A stretch of DNA of 64,000 bases from Sipunculus nudus (GCA_026874595.1 CM049316.1:7082339-7146338); one strand, 5' to 3'. Shown: positions 12,686 to 26,849, counted from the stretch's first letter. The notes: a model not told the origin generated them from the sequence alone. Made by a program: numbers and translations.

Positions 12686-13394
12686 GAATTAGTACATGTA
12701 CACAAAAGTTTGCAGTATTGTCAAAAATCACGTTTTGACAGACGTTATCTGGACTCCAGGTGCAAGATTTTATTTAGGCCTATTATCACAGTAAATGGTA
12801 CTATCTATACACCTTTAATTGTTTAAACCTTAAATATTTGAAATTGTATGATTGAACACTCCAATAAAAAATTTACTCTTTAAATATTCATTAATATGAA
12901 TATGTTAATTAAATATAAATCCCTAGGTCTTCAGAATTAATAATATTGGAAAATAATTAAATGTTGATTAACATTTAATTAACGTAAATATCAACAGGAA
13001 ATCAACAGTTTTTTTAACTCACAGCTGTTAAATAACATATTGTTAATGCAGATCAATCGTTTGATGATTAGAATGAATTAAATCAAGTTATTTAACATTT
13101 ATATATAGCTATATATGGCACTGTATATATATATGGTCAGGCGAAGTTAACTTTATCCTTGTTAATTTATATATAGGTAGTATACACAGGTATCAAGGTT
13201 ACAGGTGTGCATTAAGTGTAATATTACAAGTAACAGGTGCATAATAGACCTGTTTAACTTTATTGATTAGTTTAAGGCATTTTTTTTACCAGTCAACTGA
13301 AAAGTGTTTGAACTCTTTCTTACATCAGATACATCTTCTAGGTGGGCATTGGGCTTTGATATGTTAGATTATACCAGCATGGAGCGTAGACTGT

Positions 13395-13433
<39 letters not shown>

Positions 13434-13743
13434 CTGATACGTACAAAAGCATGCAAAGTTCATATTGCACCAGTGCCAGATGTGCATCGAGTCCTGATTT
13501 GCATCTGTTGCTTTTGTAAATTATTATAAAGTGATACGTTTTTACAAATGTTTCTGTGCCTATACCCTTTTGATTTAATAATAAGAATATATATTTATAT
13601 ATATATATATATATAAATTAACGCGAATATCTAAATATTAATAAGATATATATATATATATAATATAGGCCTATATATATACATATATAAATAAATATAT
13701 ATACGTGGTATGTATATATATATATATAAATATATATATATAC

Positions 13744-13779
<36 letters not shown>

Positions 13780-13790
13780 TCGGTCATAAT
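11971..13790. other. AT-rich non-coding stretch with microsatellites
   Basis: Contains TG-rich sequence near 12353-12390, AT tracts at 12627-12683 and 13397-13431, and a broad AT-rich patch at about 13581-13780. No gene recognised. The composition changes sharply at about 13785, where the TPX2 promoter begins. Confidence 0.7.
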
Positions 13791-13879
13791 CGGTCGAATC
13801 TAAGCGGTGCAGGGTTTATTCGTGCTCAGCGGAATAATTGCACCTGAATCAGTCCTCCCTTACGCATAAAGTGAGGAGA

Positions 13880-14060
13880 CCAATCTAAGTCTCTCTGGGT
13901 AGTCGATTAGGATCAAGGGTAACCAAGATAAGGCGGGCTCAAATGGCAGCCAATCATGAACGCGCTCACAACTTGAGTAGAGTGTGACACGGAGTATTCG
14001 ATTGGCTGGCGGCCTTGCGGCACATTTGAACAGCACAGTGGCAAAGGAGAGAGAAGAGCG
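13880..14060 (+). promoter_or_regulatory. TPX2: TPX2 proximal promoter, G2/M type
   Basis: This non-repetitive, CpG-containing stretch lies directly upstream of the TPX2 ATG. It contains three NF-Y-type CCAAT boxes: CCAAT at 13880-13884 and 13950-13954 and the reverse form ATTGG at 14001-14005. A GGCGGG word (13932-13937) and a CDE/CHR pair follow. Vertebrate late-cell-cycle genes repressed by DREAM and activated by B-MYB/FOXM1 share this order: several CCAAT boxes, then CDE-N4-CHR near the start site. The transcription start is not determined here, and function is inferred from motif layout. Confidence 0.7.
14015..14030 (+). promoter_or_regulatory. TPX2: CDE/CHR tandem element
   Basis: TTGCGG (14015-14020), a 4-nt spacer CACA, then TTTGAA (14025-14030). 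TTTGAA is the canonical CHR hexamer and the 4-nt spacing to a GCGG-type CDE is the classical one. It lies 31 nt before the start codon, so it probably overlaps the transcription start or 5'UTR, as is usual for CHR promoters. Confidence 0.65.
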
Positions 14061-14160
14061 ATGGAAGGCTCGGACGGGAGTTACGAATTTAATGCGCCCC
14101 AGTTTTACGATTTTACTAAAATTGACGAAGACGATGACCCGACCATGGAAGAATATTTCA
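14061..14160 (+). CDS. TPX2: TPX2 exon 1: Aurora A-binding segment
   Basis: Encodes residues 1-33 plus one base. SYEFNAPQFYDF corresponds to vertebrate SYDAPSDFINF, the first Aurora A-binding stretch. Aromatic residues Y8, F10, F15 and F18 sit where the vertebrate contacts lie. EEYF at 30-33 stands at the place of the vertebrate SWF (W34). Donor GTGAGT. Confidence 0.93.
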
Positions 14161-17100
14161 GTGAGTTAATATTTTTGGCCCATCATCACATCCAAGCATG
14201 TCTATTTAAATTATATTCAGTGACGATACATGGGTCATGAACTTGTCAATTTGACAATCTCTTCTCTCGCCTGACCTATTCCGTTGCCGCTTACGAATTC
14301 TGTGTTATTAATCACTATATAATAATATATAGTATATTCCATTTTAGGGATTTCATTCAGTTTGTTTTTCACGGTTAATTCATATTTTAAACTGGGGTTG
14401 AATCGTTCAGAATGTCTTGAGTTGTTATTCATGTGTGAATAATATAAATAAGCTATGCTCAAATAAACAGATAAAAGTTGTTTAATTTATTATCACTGAC
14501 ACTGTGATTACCACTGACACTGTTGTAGTGTTAATGATTCAACTTAATCAGCATTGACAGCAATAAACCGGTTCGACTTTTTACTGAAACTGACCTCTTT
14601 TACCGGAACTGACGGGAACTAACCGGAACTGACTTTACAATTTATTAAATTACATTTAAATTACATTTTCTATTTCCATATTCTCAGACAATGTGTAACA
14701 TATTGTAATACAGTAACCTGGTAACAGCACAACATAATAAACATGATAAAATACAAGGTTTTGTGAAATAATCACAACATAAAAGTACCTCATTTTCCAT
14801 TTATGTTCATTTGTAAATATTTGTTCAGTTTAATAACATATAAATTATAATAACATATTTCAATTTTTATGTAAAGCCGACAATTTCATGTAATTTTCAA
14901 TTTAATTTACATTTGGACAAGTATAATTCCCTCAGTAAAATTTTAATATTCAGCATCTTTTCCAAAACAATTTTGAATATTATGAATAAAAAATTAAAGC
15001 AGAATTACAAAATTTTAGAATGAAAGAAACAGTGCTGATTAGTCCTTCAGCCTCTGATTGATCTGTTTTTGTTCTCCTTGAGCAACTGCAGGGTGTGATG
15101 AGCTGATTAGGGGTGCTGATGACTGGCTGGCTACCCTCACCCCTAGACTTGTCACTCTGAGCTGTTGAGGCTTTAATGAGTTTGCATGTATATGCATAAA
15201 CTGGGAGACTATTATATTTGTTCAGTGGACTATACAGGCCTTCCACAAAAAGAATGATGTCATTTAACCCTGAATCACTGGGTTCATGCAAATCCTGTGC
15301 ATGGAATTTGCTCCTGTGGCAATTTTCACACATAAGCTGATGGAAACGCCAAAGTAATAAAATCATATGAGCATTTTTTTACGCATATACACACACATGG
15401 AAGCACACCTTGAAACCCCATTGGGACCAAAATTACATCTGGTTGGTTAGTATGAAAGAAAAAATGGGCATTTACTGTAAATAAAAAGAGATGATGCTTC
15501 TCCACTTGGGCTCTTGTTATCTTCAAGTTGTATCAGCCAATAAGAATCTGGTGTGGTTGTAAAAACTGCCATGCATGATGGGAGGGATGTTTATGAATAT
15601 AACTATAAGGTCTGTCTTCGGGAGTGAGCTGCAAGAGGTTCATTTAAATTGATTTCCCACCTAATTTGTATGAAATTTCTACTTCTAAAGTCGGTTCAAT
15701 GGGCGGTGAGCAAGACCTTCACCATACCATGGCCATGCTGTTGCGCTTGCACCCTTGATGGTGTGGCAAGCTGTACAGTAAAAGCTGAGTAAAACCAATT
15801 ATGGCAGGTCACCTATACTGCATTTTCACCACTTGAATTATATATATTGATTAAATACACAAATTTCTAAAACATGAAAAAAATAGTCTGATGACCTATC
15901 AACTTAGGCTACAAAAAAAGGGTTCTCTTCACTGGTTGGCCGTCCTGCAAGTAAAGTTCCCAATTGGTATCCATGGTTATCTGGCACTGACAGCTGAAGT
16001 ATCTGCTCAATAATTTCATTGTTATTATAGCATGATTATGTATTTTTGTTTTGGTTCACAGACACACCATTTTACTATCATTTGCTAAAAATAGTAACAT
16101 CACTACCTCACGAGGGTCTGTGTTCAGAATAAAATTTTTGTTCAAGACTCATTCAGGGTAATATTTATTTTTATTAATCACATGGAAATCTTTAAAAAAT
16201 AATCCTTATGATACAGAAATTATATTGGTGTAAGTATTTTCAAAGAGATAGCGTCCAATAAATTAAAAGAATCACCTTCTATGAAAACATGGGGGACTTT
16301 CCAGCTTTTGGATTGTCCAAGAATTGGGGGTAAGGTACTGATAAAGTGAGGGCTGGAATTCTTGAACCTAATACTGGTTGCTAGATCTGTTGCGATAATT
16401 TAAAATCATATCAAGATCTATAAAAAGAAACTGAAATGGCCCAACAGTAATCTGGAGTATAACAATTTAATGTGTATTGGAAAATGCTGGAAATTGTGTG
16501 CATATTCTAGAATATGGATGTGTTTTCATAACAATATGTTAGAACATTTCAGTTTTGCTCTCCAGATTTTGACCATGAGAATGGTGTTCCTGTTGTGTGG
16601 GATGATGGAGATGCAGGAATGAAGACTAGAAACTCGGACCCGGGAAAATCACGCCCTGCAGCTGAGGAGTCAGAATCGCAATCTGCCAGAGGTAACAACC
16701 CAGAAATAACCTGATATTCATAAAGCCAGAGTAATAATCTAATCTGATAATCAGGCCTTCATCAGTTTTCTAACTTGTAAATGGCAATTTGCTCACATTT
16801 GCAGTTCAGTGTATTTTTTATAATGCTAATCCTTATAATGCAAAGAATTTAATGAATAATATAATTGAACAGATACCTTCAGTGTACTTTTTGAATTGTT
16901 TTGAAATGTTTATGGGGACCTGCATTTTGACTTTGTACAAAAACTCCATATCAGGTTATCCACAAACTCCTCAAGAAACAACTGAATTGAAAAAAAGAAG
17001 TGCATTTTTTGTTAAGAAACTATAATATTGTAATGACCGTCTTTTGATATCAGGTAAACTGAAAGCAGGCACGAAACGGCCAGCGTCTGTGGGGTGCTCA

Positions 17101-20100
17101 TCTGATAAGCCAAAGGGAGATGGAGAACAGAGGTTAGTGGCCTACAGCTGTTGTAGAATTAATGTGTTTGGACTGGACTTCCTAAATTCACCTACATGGG
17201 TATAGTACCATAGGAATCATTAAAGAGAAATCACTTGATTTTATTGTAAACCTGTATTCAGTCTGCTGAATTAAGAGGTGATTAATTTGCATGCCCATTT
17301 TTTCTTGAAGTTCAAGATTTTTTACTGTTTGTATTGTTTATGTCACAGTCAGTGTGTTAAATCAGTCAATTTGTTAAATGCCTGAAATTTTCAGTCAGTT
17401 TACAAATTGCCTCATTCACTTAGGCAATTTAAAAAAATGACTGAAATTTTCAGGCATTTCACAAATTGACTGAAAAATTTGTCAGTTCATTTGACACATT
17501 GACTGAAATGTAAAAAGAATTAAATAATATTGTAATGAAATTACGTAGATTTAAATGACATTTCTTATATTTCATATTCCTTACTCTTTATTAATATTCA
17601 TATTTCCATTATATTATTGCATAGTTAAATGTTATATATAATCAAAAGCATCCATTTGGCTTGATTCTGGTTATTGAGGAAATAATTATGTAATCACATA
17701 AGATTTAAATATAATAGTATTGTCTCAGGGGCAAAATTTCCTTTTGCGCTTCTTGTGTGGGCGGTATGTTCCCCTCACTCACTGTAGAAATATTGTTGGA
17801 ATTTTGGTATAAAAGAACAGGGAATACTCTTGCTTCTGAACCCAATAACATATACAAGTCTTAACTAAAATACTTATGGTTGCAAATATCCCCTTGGAAC
17901 TCAGCCTGGAACCAAAAAAAGTGAATCAGGCAATTTTTAAATTGACTGAATGCCTCAGGCACTTTACAAATTGACTGTAACATATATAAATGGAAACATG
18001 GAAGCCTGAGAAAGTGTGCTTCATTAACCAATGCATCTCCTGTCTGTTGCCCTCATGGTTAGATGTATAGTGCATATATGTATCAAGGTGAACAATAAAT
18101 ACTTGAATGCCAATCTGTGGAACCTTGGTTCTCTCACAGTAATTGTTTCATTCACCAGGCTTTACAAGGCTGCACTAAGAATCCCACGGAGTCTGACACA
18201 TAAACCTGAGGAAACCAGGTACAATCAGGTTGATGGACCATGCACATAAATAACCTTTGTGTTAATTAACTAACATGATATCTCAAGTTTCCACATGATC
18301 AGGGGTGTGGGAATATGAAATTCTTTCCTTGTCTGCAGACAAGTGTAATGCAAAAATTTGTCTGCAGCTATATCCAGCTTGTCTGAATAAAATAACTTTT
18401 GTTATCCACATGACCCACATGATATCTCAGTTATCCACATGATATCTCAGTTATCCACATGACCCACCTAACATGATATCTCAGTTATCCACACAACCCA
18501 CCTAACATGATATCTCAGTTATCCACATGACTCACCTAACATTATATCTCAGTTATACACATGACCCACTTAACATGATATCTCAGTTATCCACATGACC
18601 CACCTAACATGATCTCAGTTATCCACATGAGACAAATAACATGATATCTCAGTTATCCACACGACCCACCTAACATGATATCTCAGTTATCCACACGACC
18701 CACCTAACATGATATCTCAGTTATCCACAAGACCCACCTAACATGATATCTCAGTTATCCACACGACCCACCTGACATGATATCTCAGTTATCCACGCGA
18801 CCCACCTAACATGATATCTCAGTTATCCAGGCGACCCACCTAACATGATATCTCAGTTATCCACATGACCCACCTAACATGATATCTCAGTTATCCTCAA
18901 GACCCACCTAACATGATATCTCAGTTATCCACACGACCCACCTAACATGATATCTCAGTTATCCACACGACCCACCTAACATGATATCTCAGTTATCCAC
19001 ATGACCCACCTAACATGATATCTCAGTTATCCACACGACCCACCTAACATGATATCTCAGTTATCCCCACGACCCACTTAACATGATATCTCAGTTATAC
19101 ACACGACCCACCTAACATGATATCTCAGTTATCCTCACGACCCACCTAACATGATATCTCAGTTATCCACATGACCCACCTAACAGGATATCTCACTTAT
19201 CCACACGACCCACTTAACATGATATCTCAGTTATCCACACAACCCACTTACATAATATCTAAATTATAAATCAACATGATGGTACATCTTCCTAACAGCC
19301 AGGTCTCTGAGGCTCTGTTACATAGAAACCTTGCTTGATTTGACTTAAAATGTGATCATGCCCTGTCACCTCGTGTCAAATCATTGTTTTCAGCCTTTTG
19401 AGCTTTGCATGGGATAAACCTATGCTGAAATAGTGCAGGTTCTTAACTACAAATCCAAACTGGTAGAGTTTGTGCCTTAATCCTATAAAAACATTGATGT
19501 TAACACAGTTACCTGAATGCACATTTTTGACACTGCACATCACAGTTTTTATTGATGCACAAATGTTTGTTTATGACAACCCTCATGCATTTAACCATCT
19601 TTAAAGTTATTTTAAACAAAACAGAAAGCATTGATGTTATATAGAATTGTTTATGTACAATGAAAGTGCTTGTGATAGGATGAATTTATACAAGGTACTA
19701 GATGAAAGTCTTCCAGCATCCTTTCATAAGTATTACATGTTAGAAATGTCCCCCATCTTGCACGCTTCAGAGGCAGGAAGCTGCAACTTTGCCCTGTATA
19801 ACCACTGCCTTTTATGATGGATGATGATTATGTGCAAAGCAGGATTACAAGTCCTTTCCTCTGATCATAAAATGGTGCTTCATCTTTGATGTTAGTTTTC
19901 AGACACTGTTAAAAGGTAAATAAATGAAAGGGCATTAACACTTCCACTACAAACCTGTAAGGGGAAAAAACTGTTTAATATTAATTTTCTTGTTTTGACT
20001 TGATACAGTCACTGTTGTAGGCTAACTCATCTTATTGCTATGACACAGGTTGCATGTTCATAGTTATAATTATGGGTGACATGAATAGGTGACACAACAT

Positions 20101-23100
20101 ACTCAGTGAGGACAAAATTGACAGAAATAAATGGACATACAAAGCAACTGAGCTTGAACCAGGTCCCTGAGCTGGCCTTGCCGGCCCTATAACAGTTAAC
20201 TGCCAGGTTGTATCATGCTCCGTATGCTGGATGCGGTTCATTTGACATTTCTTTTTGAAGGTCACCATCAGCAAAACGCAGAAAGGGAAGCTTCCGCGAT
20301 ACCTCAGAGAAGAAATCCGTTAGAGACAAATCCCAGGACTCAGCCACTACAAGCTGTGCTCCCTCATCTATGATCCCGTCATTAATGAAGTGAGAATAAT
20401 CTCATTAAATAAACACCTCATGAGAGGCAGTTCTAATTAATAAGATTAAAAAAGAAAAATCCTCCAATTTTCTTTGTTGGAGCCCTAGACCTCTAGTTTA
20501 GCAGTATGGTTCTGGTGTGCTTTTGCTTCAGTGGAAAGTCTTGTGAGCAGGAGATAATTGATACAGTAATTAACAGATTTCTGTAAAGCCTTGTGAGCAG
20601 GAGATTATTGATACAGTTATAAATAAATTTCTGTAAAGCCTTGTGAGCAGGAGATTATTGATGCAGTTATTAACAGATTTCTGTAAAGCCTTGTGAGCAG
20701 GAGATTATTGATACAGTTATTAATAGATTTCTGTAAAGCTTTGTGAGCAAGAGATAATTGATACAGTTATTACTAGATTTCTATGTAGCCTTGAGAGCAG
20801 GAGATAATTGATACAGTTATTAATAGATTTCTATATAGCCTTGTGAGCAAGAGATAATTGATACAGTTATTACTAGATTTCTATATAGCCTTGTGAGCAG
20901 GAGATTATTGATACCTTTACTTACAGATTTCTGTAAAGCCTTGTGAGCAGGAGATAATTGATACAGTTATTAACAGATTTCTGTAAAGCTTTGTGAGCAG
21001 GAGATAATTGATACCGTTACTAACAGATTTCTGTAAAGCCTTGAGAGCAGGAGATAATTGATACAGTTATTAAGAGATTTCTGTAAAGCCTTGTGAGCAA
21101 GAGATAATTCATACAGTTATTACTAGATTTCTATATAGCCTTGTGAGCAGCAGATAATTGATACAGTTATTAACAGATTTCTGTAAAGCCTTGAGAGCAG
21201 GAGATAATTGATACAGTTATTAATAGATTTCTATATAGCCTTGTGAGCAAGAGATAATTGATACAGTTATTACTAGATTTCTATATAGCCTTGTGAGCAG
21301 GAGATTATTGATACCGTTACTAACAGATTTCTGTAAAGCCTTGTGAGCAGGAGATAATTGATACAGTTATTAACAGATTTCTGTAAAGCTTTGTGAGCAG
21401 GAGATAATTGATACCGTTACTAACAGATTTCTGTAAAGCCTTGAGAGCAGGAGATAATTGATACAGTTATTACTAGATTTCTATATAGCCTTGTGAGCAA
21501 GAGATAATTGATACAGTTATTACTAGATTTCTATATAGCCTTATGAGCAGGATATAATTGATACAGTTATTAACAGATTTCTGTAAAGCTTTGTGAGCAG
21601 GAGATAATTGATACCATTATTAACAGATTTCTGTAAAGCCTTGTGAGCAAGAGATTATTGATACAGTTATTAATAGATTTCTATATAGCCTTGTGAGCAA
21701 GAGATAATTGATACAGTTATTACTAGATTTCTATATAGCCTTATGAGCAGGAGATAATTGATACAGTTATTACTAGATTTCTGTATAGCCTTGTGAGCAG
21801 GAGTTAATTGATTCAGTTATTACTAGATTTCTGTAAAGCCTTGCGAGCAGGAGATCATTGATAAAATAATTAACAGATTTCTGTAAAATTTTGTGTGAAT
21901 GCATATTAGTCTGATAACAAAAGTTAATTCAAATAGGGGGTATGACCATGACTGGAAAAAGACAAATATTATTAATTTTTTTGTCAGATTTGTATATATG
22001 AAAGATCAGGTATCTCAGGAATTGTTTCATTCTGAAATATTGTGTGGATATTGACCAAATATAGCTTAATAATTGTAGGATAAGACATTGGACCTTGCCA
22101 CAAAATATTAAGCACGATCAGTTAGTAAAATAATTAACATTATTTAAAATGTTATACTGCCTTGAACTGGGTCAAAGGATAATGTCTATTTAACATATGT
22201 CAAGACATGATTAATACTAAATTTGACCTCATTCTTTCAAAGTATATATATACATATGTATATATTAAATAATAATATATATCATGATATGACATTTTCA
22301 GACGTGGAGCCGCAATGGCAGCAAAGAAACTCAAAACCACTGAAGAGATTGAGATTGAAAAGATGCAGAAGATGCAAAAAGAAACTGCAAAGATGCGGCA
22401 GATGGCAGCACAGTCCATGAAGAAAGCACTAGCGTCTCAGGGGCAGAAGCCAGGGAGGTCTGTGATGCCGGTCACCAAGATGGAAGAGTTCCACTTCGCT
22501 ACAGATAAACGATTAAAGAGTGCACATCCCATGGAAACCCGAGCTGAAACACAACAAAAGGAGTTTGTAGCGTCACTTAGAAAACACGCCAACAGGGAGG
22601 TCCGTACTTGTTGGTTGATTTTGTCTCATTCATTTAACTTAAAAGTGTATGCGTTCTACACAAGACATTGTGGTGTGGTACCTGGGTATGCCCGATAATT
22701 TATATGGCTTCAGGAGGCATTAAAAAAATCCTAGTAAGAAGATCTGTTATACCTTAAAAATAATATTTTTGGCACGTGTGTGACCCCTAGCTACATTTGT
22801 AATATATTCTTTTCAGCCTGTACCTTGTAATGTCCAAAAGGATGGTGGTTAGTTTATAGAACTTGTATTCTATTTGCAGTAGGTTTACATGGTACTCAGC
22901 AGTCGTAGACTATCTCTATAAGTATTAATATGGTACACAACTTTGGAAAGAAATTTAAAATTTTGATTGGTTTTAAATCTAAAAAAGTGTGCATTATTTT
23001 GTCTTTTGGACATCTGGGGTATGTATTCAGTAAATGTGTAGTGTATATCATACAATTTTGTAATTCTTCAGCCTGCACACAAAGGACCTACAAAGGTTGA

Positions 23101-26100
23101 ACCATTCCAATTCCATGACACCAAACACAAACACACCAATGAGACCGGCAAGAAAATAAAGTTCGAAAGTATGGCAGAGCAACTCAATAAATTTAGCAGC
23201 AAGACACCTGACCGTTTCCATAGCAACCCAAGAAAGAGACAAGGTAGGTATCAAAGGAAGCAGTTAACAATTTATAAATTAAAACTTTCTGTATGGCAGT
23301 CAGCTTTACAGCTGACATAAAAGATCACCTGGTGATCATTGCTAATAGTCTAATAATTCTTGTTCACTTGAGAATTTTTCTCTATACAAAATGTGTAAGC
23401 AGTGGTCCAGATATAATTAAATAAAAAAAGATATCCTCAATTTGTATTTTGTGATTTTGATTCTTCACCACCATTATAGAATGACTGCTTGTGTCCTTAA
23501 TTGTAGACCATGATCCAAAGTTAAAAGATACAAAGGAATAGTGAGGTTAAGTAAGTCAGATCTGAAGGATTAATCCCTTAATGTTCAGAGACTTAATGTA
23601 ACAGGTGACTTGTGACCTAAAGTCGGTCATGAGCTACTTTGTTAAGGGCTTAAATGAACAAGAGGTCTGCAGTGGCTAAGCAATCACTGGAATCCTCCCC
23701 TATTGCTTGCAGCTATGAGATAAATTTGGAGCCAGATATTAAGATAGAAAAGAGAGGGGGGGGGGGGGGGGAGTATCTTTAATATGGGGATGCACACCCT
23801 ATGAGCTGCATTTGAATATTGAATGTTCACATGTACAGAACAATTATCATCCATCATCTAGTCTTTAGGTGGATGTACTGTTATTCACATGCAAAGGCAC
23901 AAGCCTTTGGCATCATTGTTCTCAGTGACGTCACTCGTGTCATGTAATCATACTTCATAGGAAAATGTATGTTCCCATAATATTACACTGTCAAACAGTA
24001 TGCTGGCAAAACCCATTAAACGCTCATCACAGTTATTTACGAGAGGGTTTACACCACATTTAGTCACTGAGGTTTTTACTCTTCTGACCTTATATATATA
24101 TATACATACATACATACATAATGTATGTACGTAATGTTTAAATCAAATACGTTACACCATTCTTCATATATATTTTGACACACAGAAAAATGACAGCATT
24201 TACCACAGACAATTACCCTTCAATGCACTCAGGGTTAATACACCCATCATTCCGTATAATCCTCCCACCCTACAATACGGGGCAGTCTTAGCAAAAGTGT
24301 TCTTTGTATGAGCCCCAAAAAACCTTTGACCTCATGCTGGATGAGAAATCACTGCTTAACAAGCTGCATCTTCTTTACTGCAGAACTTGGGTCCAATCAA
24401 CAGAAAGGTAATCACAAGCGACTACTGACTGCTCCACAGACACCCCTGCTGACAACAAAAACACGAAAACGCACAACATCAGTTATCAGCGCTAATGAAC
24501 GGGAGGAACAGGAAGTAGAGGAAATGAAAAAGTAAGCATCAGATTTCTCAAGATTGTTTCAGATAAGTTGGAAGAGAAAATATAATATACAGTGGGAATA
24601 AACTGGTAAAATCATATTTGTGGTACAGCTAGCTTTCACTTAATTGAAACTTTCAACCATTGAAGGTTTTGGGAAATGGCTTTGTGTTAGCAGACTGCTC
24701 TACCATAAAGGTCTTCATGAAATCTGTGGAAACTTAAAAATTTGGATTACTTGTTTAACTGCTTAACTTCTATTTAATTTTTGTAACTTTGATTAAGTAT
24801 CTTATTAAACATTTAACCACTGCTACTTAGTGATTTTGGAGTATTGGTGCATGTTAATGAATGGTTTCAAATATGTTGAATTAAATTGATGAGAATATTT
24901 GTTCTTAATTATCCTTTACAACTCACTAAGTGTAAGAAGATCATCTCTTTGAATATACTGTGGTTGTCTTATTTGCGTTGGTTTCAAATTCCTGATATTC
25001 ACGGTCTCTCTCTGACCGCGAAAATGAAACCACACTGTTTTGAATGCATATATACCAGGCCGTGAACGTTAATTTTAGAAGCTGCCATTAGTTGTTTTGA
25101 GTTGTTTTGAATGACCCTTGGCCCTGAACTAATTACAACCAGCGGGGTCAAGCATCCCACGTGTTGGCTCATCTGTCAGTGACTGTTCAAACGTGCAATA
25201 TCTGGTTTGAGAAATAGCAGACCTAGATAATAGTGAAATCTGCCGTTAATAAAATAATTTGGTCATTACACTCCATAGTTTCATATTTGATAATAAAATA
25301 AACTACTAGACTAATGATATAGTAGGAAAAAGGAGCCACATGAAACATTTAAAAAATACAAAAACTGCGAAAATTCAGCGCCGCAGATATAAAGGCAATC
25401 ACAGTAGTTTAACATTATAAAGGTTCTAGAAATGTCAATTTGTAACACAGGCTTTCACAAAATGTCCTTGTGTTCCATTTTACAATGAAATTTTTAATTC
25501 TTTTCTTTTTCTATGTACTTTTCCCAAGAAATCAGTTTAAAGCGAAACCAATGAACAAGAAGATATTTGAAGTTCCGAGTTTAGGAGTGAAGAAGGTTGC
25601 AACTAAAGCGGCGACACAGCCAGTGGGTTTCAGCTTTGAGTCTCAGCAGCGGACCAGGTCGCACGTTGTCAAACCAGAGTCACCTCAGGAGTATCAGTTC
25701 CACGCTAGACCCCTCCCCAAGGAAATACTGGAAAAACCAACCGTAAGACAAATTTCCATCAGATTTACTGGGGACTTACAATAAGCTGATTAGCAGTCAT
25801 ACTTTTTTCTTTATCTCATTCCTATATTCTAGTTTTCTTCAAAATACATAATATTCCTACTTTTTTGTTTTTCTTTATAGCAAGTTTTTATATGCTGTGG
25901 TTTTCTGTGATAGTGTGATTGTGTTATAATGATTAAATTATCATGGGCAGTTTGGAGCACCATGGTATCACAAACATGAAGTTACAGACTGAGCTCAGTA
26001 TAAAAATTGTTTACCTGTGTTCTCAATAGACCTTATCCGGAACTCCCTGTAAGCTGACCCCAGGCCTGCAGGTGGTACAAACAGTGTCTTGTTGCCAGAG

Positions 26101-26801
26101 ACTGTGACTCACAGCAGTAGTCTGGACATAGGGATGTGTGTATAATCTAGGGTCCCTAGCTATCACTTAGATTAATCTGTAAATGACCATGGATAATCAG
26201 AATTAAATGCTGCCAGATGGATAACATAGGCAGCTACTGAAGCTACACATAGAAGCCTTGAGATTTATTAATATCCCAAATTAAGATCACAGGAGAAATA
26301 TCTCAGACTGGATACAAGTGCCAATAACCTCTTAAAAGTAATTAAGACAGAGACAGTGTTTATATCATGTCTCATTTTTACTAATTTTTGTATCTATCAA
26401 TTAAGGTGTTATTAGGACTAATGACAGTATATGGGAAATTATCAATTATATCTTTAAATAATAATGACTTCTAAAGATTAATTGCCCAACACATGTAGGG
26501 CTTTTAATACTGGATCCTGAACCACTAGTTGTAAAAGTATTGCAAACAATCAACTGATTGTTTGGTTCCTGTTTCCTCTAATAATGATGAGTACATAATC
26601 ATATTATTCCATAATATAGAACTTAAATATAAACAAGCAGAATTAGAATACAGATATAATACTTCAAGTTTGTATGCTCTGTTCCTGTTATATATGTCTT
26701 TAAGTTGTCATATAGTTACATTGTTGAGTTGGGGGGGGGGGGGGGTGGGGGATGACAGGCATGGGAACTTCACGGAAGGTAATCGGAGTTGGGACAAAAC
26801 A

Positions 26802-26849
<48 letters not shown>

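Larger units (their letters stand above)
17133..20281 (+). other. TPX2: TPX2 intron 3
   Basis: A 3.1-kb intron holding a foldback element (17363-17977), a 34-bp minisatellite (18411-19260) and a possible antisense tRNA-derived repeat (about 20145-20210). Donor GTTAGT, acceptor ACGCAG. Confidence 0.85.

Noticed and set aside
18411-19260. TTATCCACA repeated many times, identical to the bacterial DnaA-box consensus
   Set aside because: It is simply part of the 34-bp minisatellite unit inside an intron of a eukaryotic gene; there is no replication-origin context.
20262-20281. Earlier acceptor CATCAG for TPX2 exon 4
   Set aside because: Using it shifts the frame and meets a TAG within the exon; the acceptor ending at 20281 keeps an open frame on both sides.
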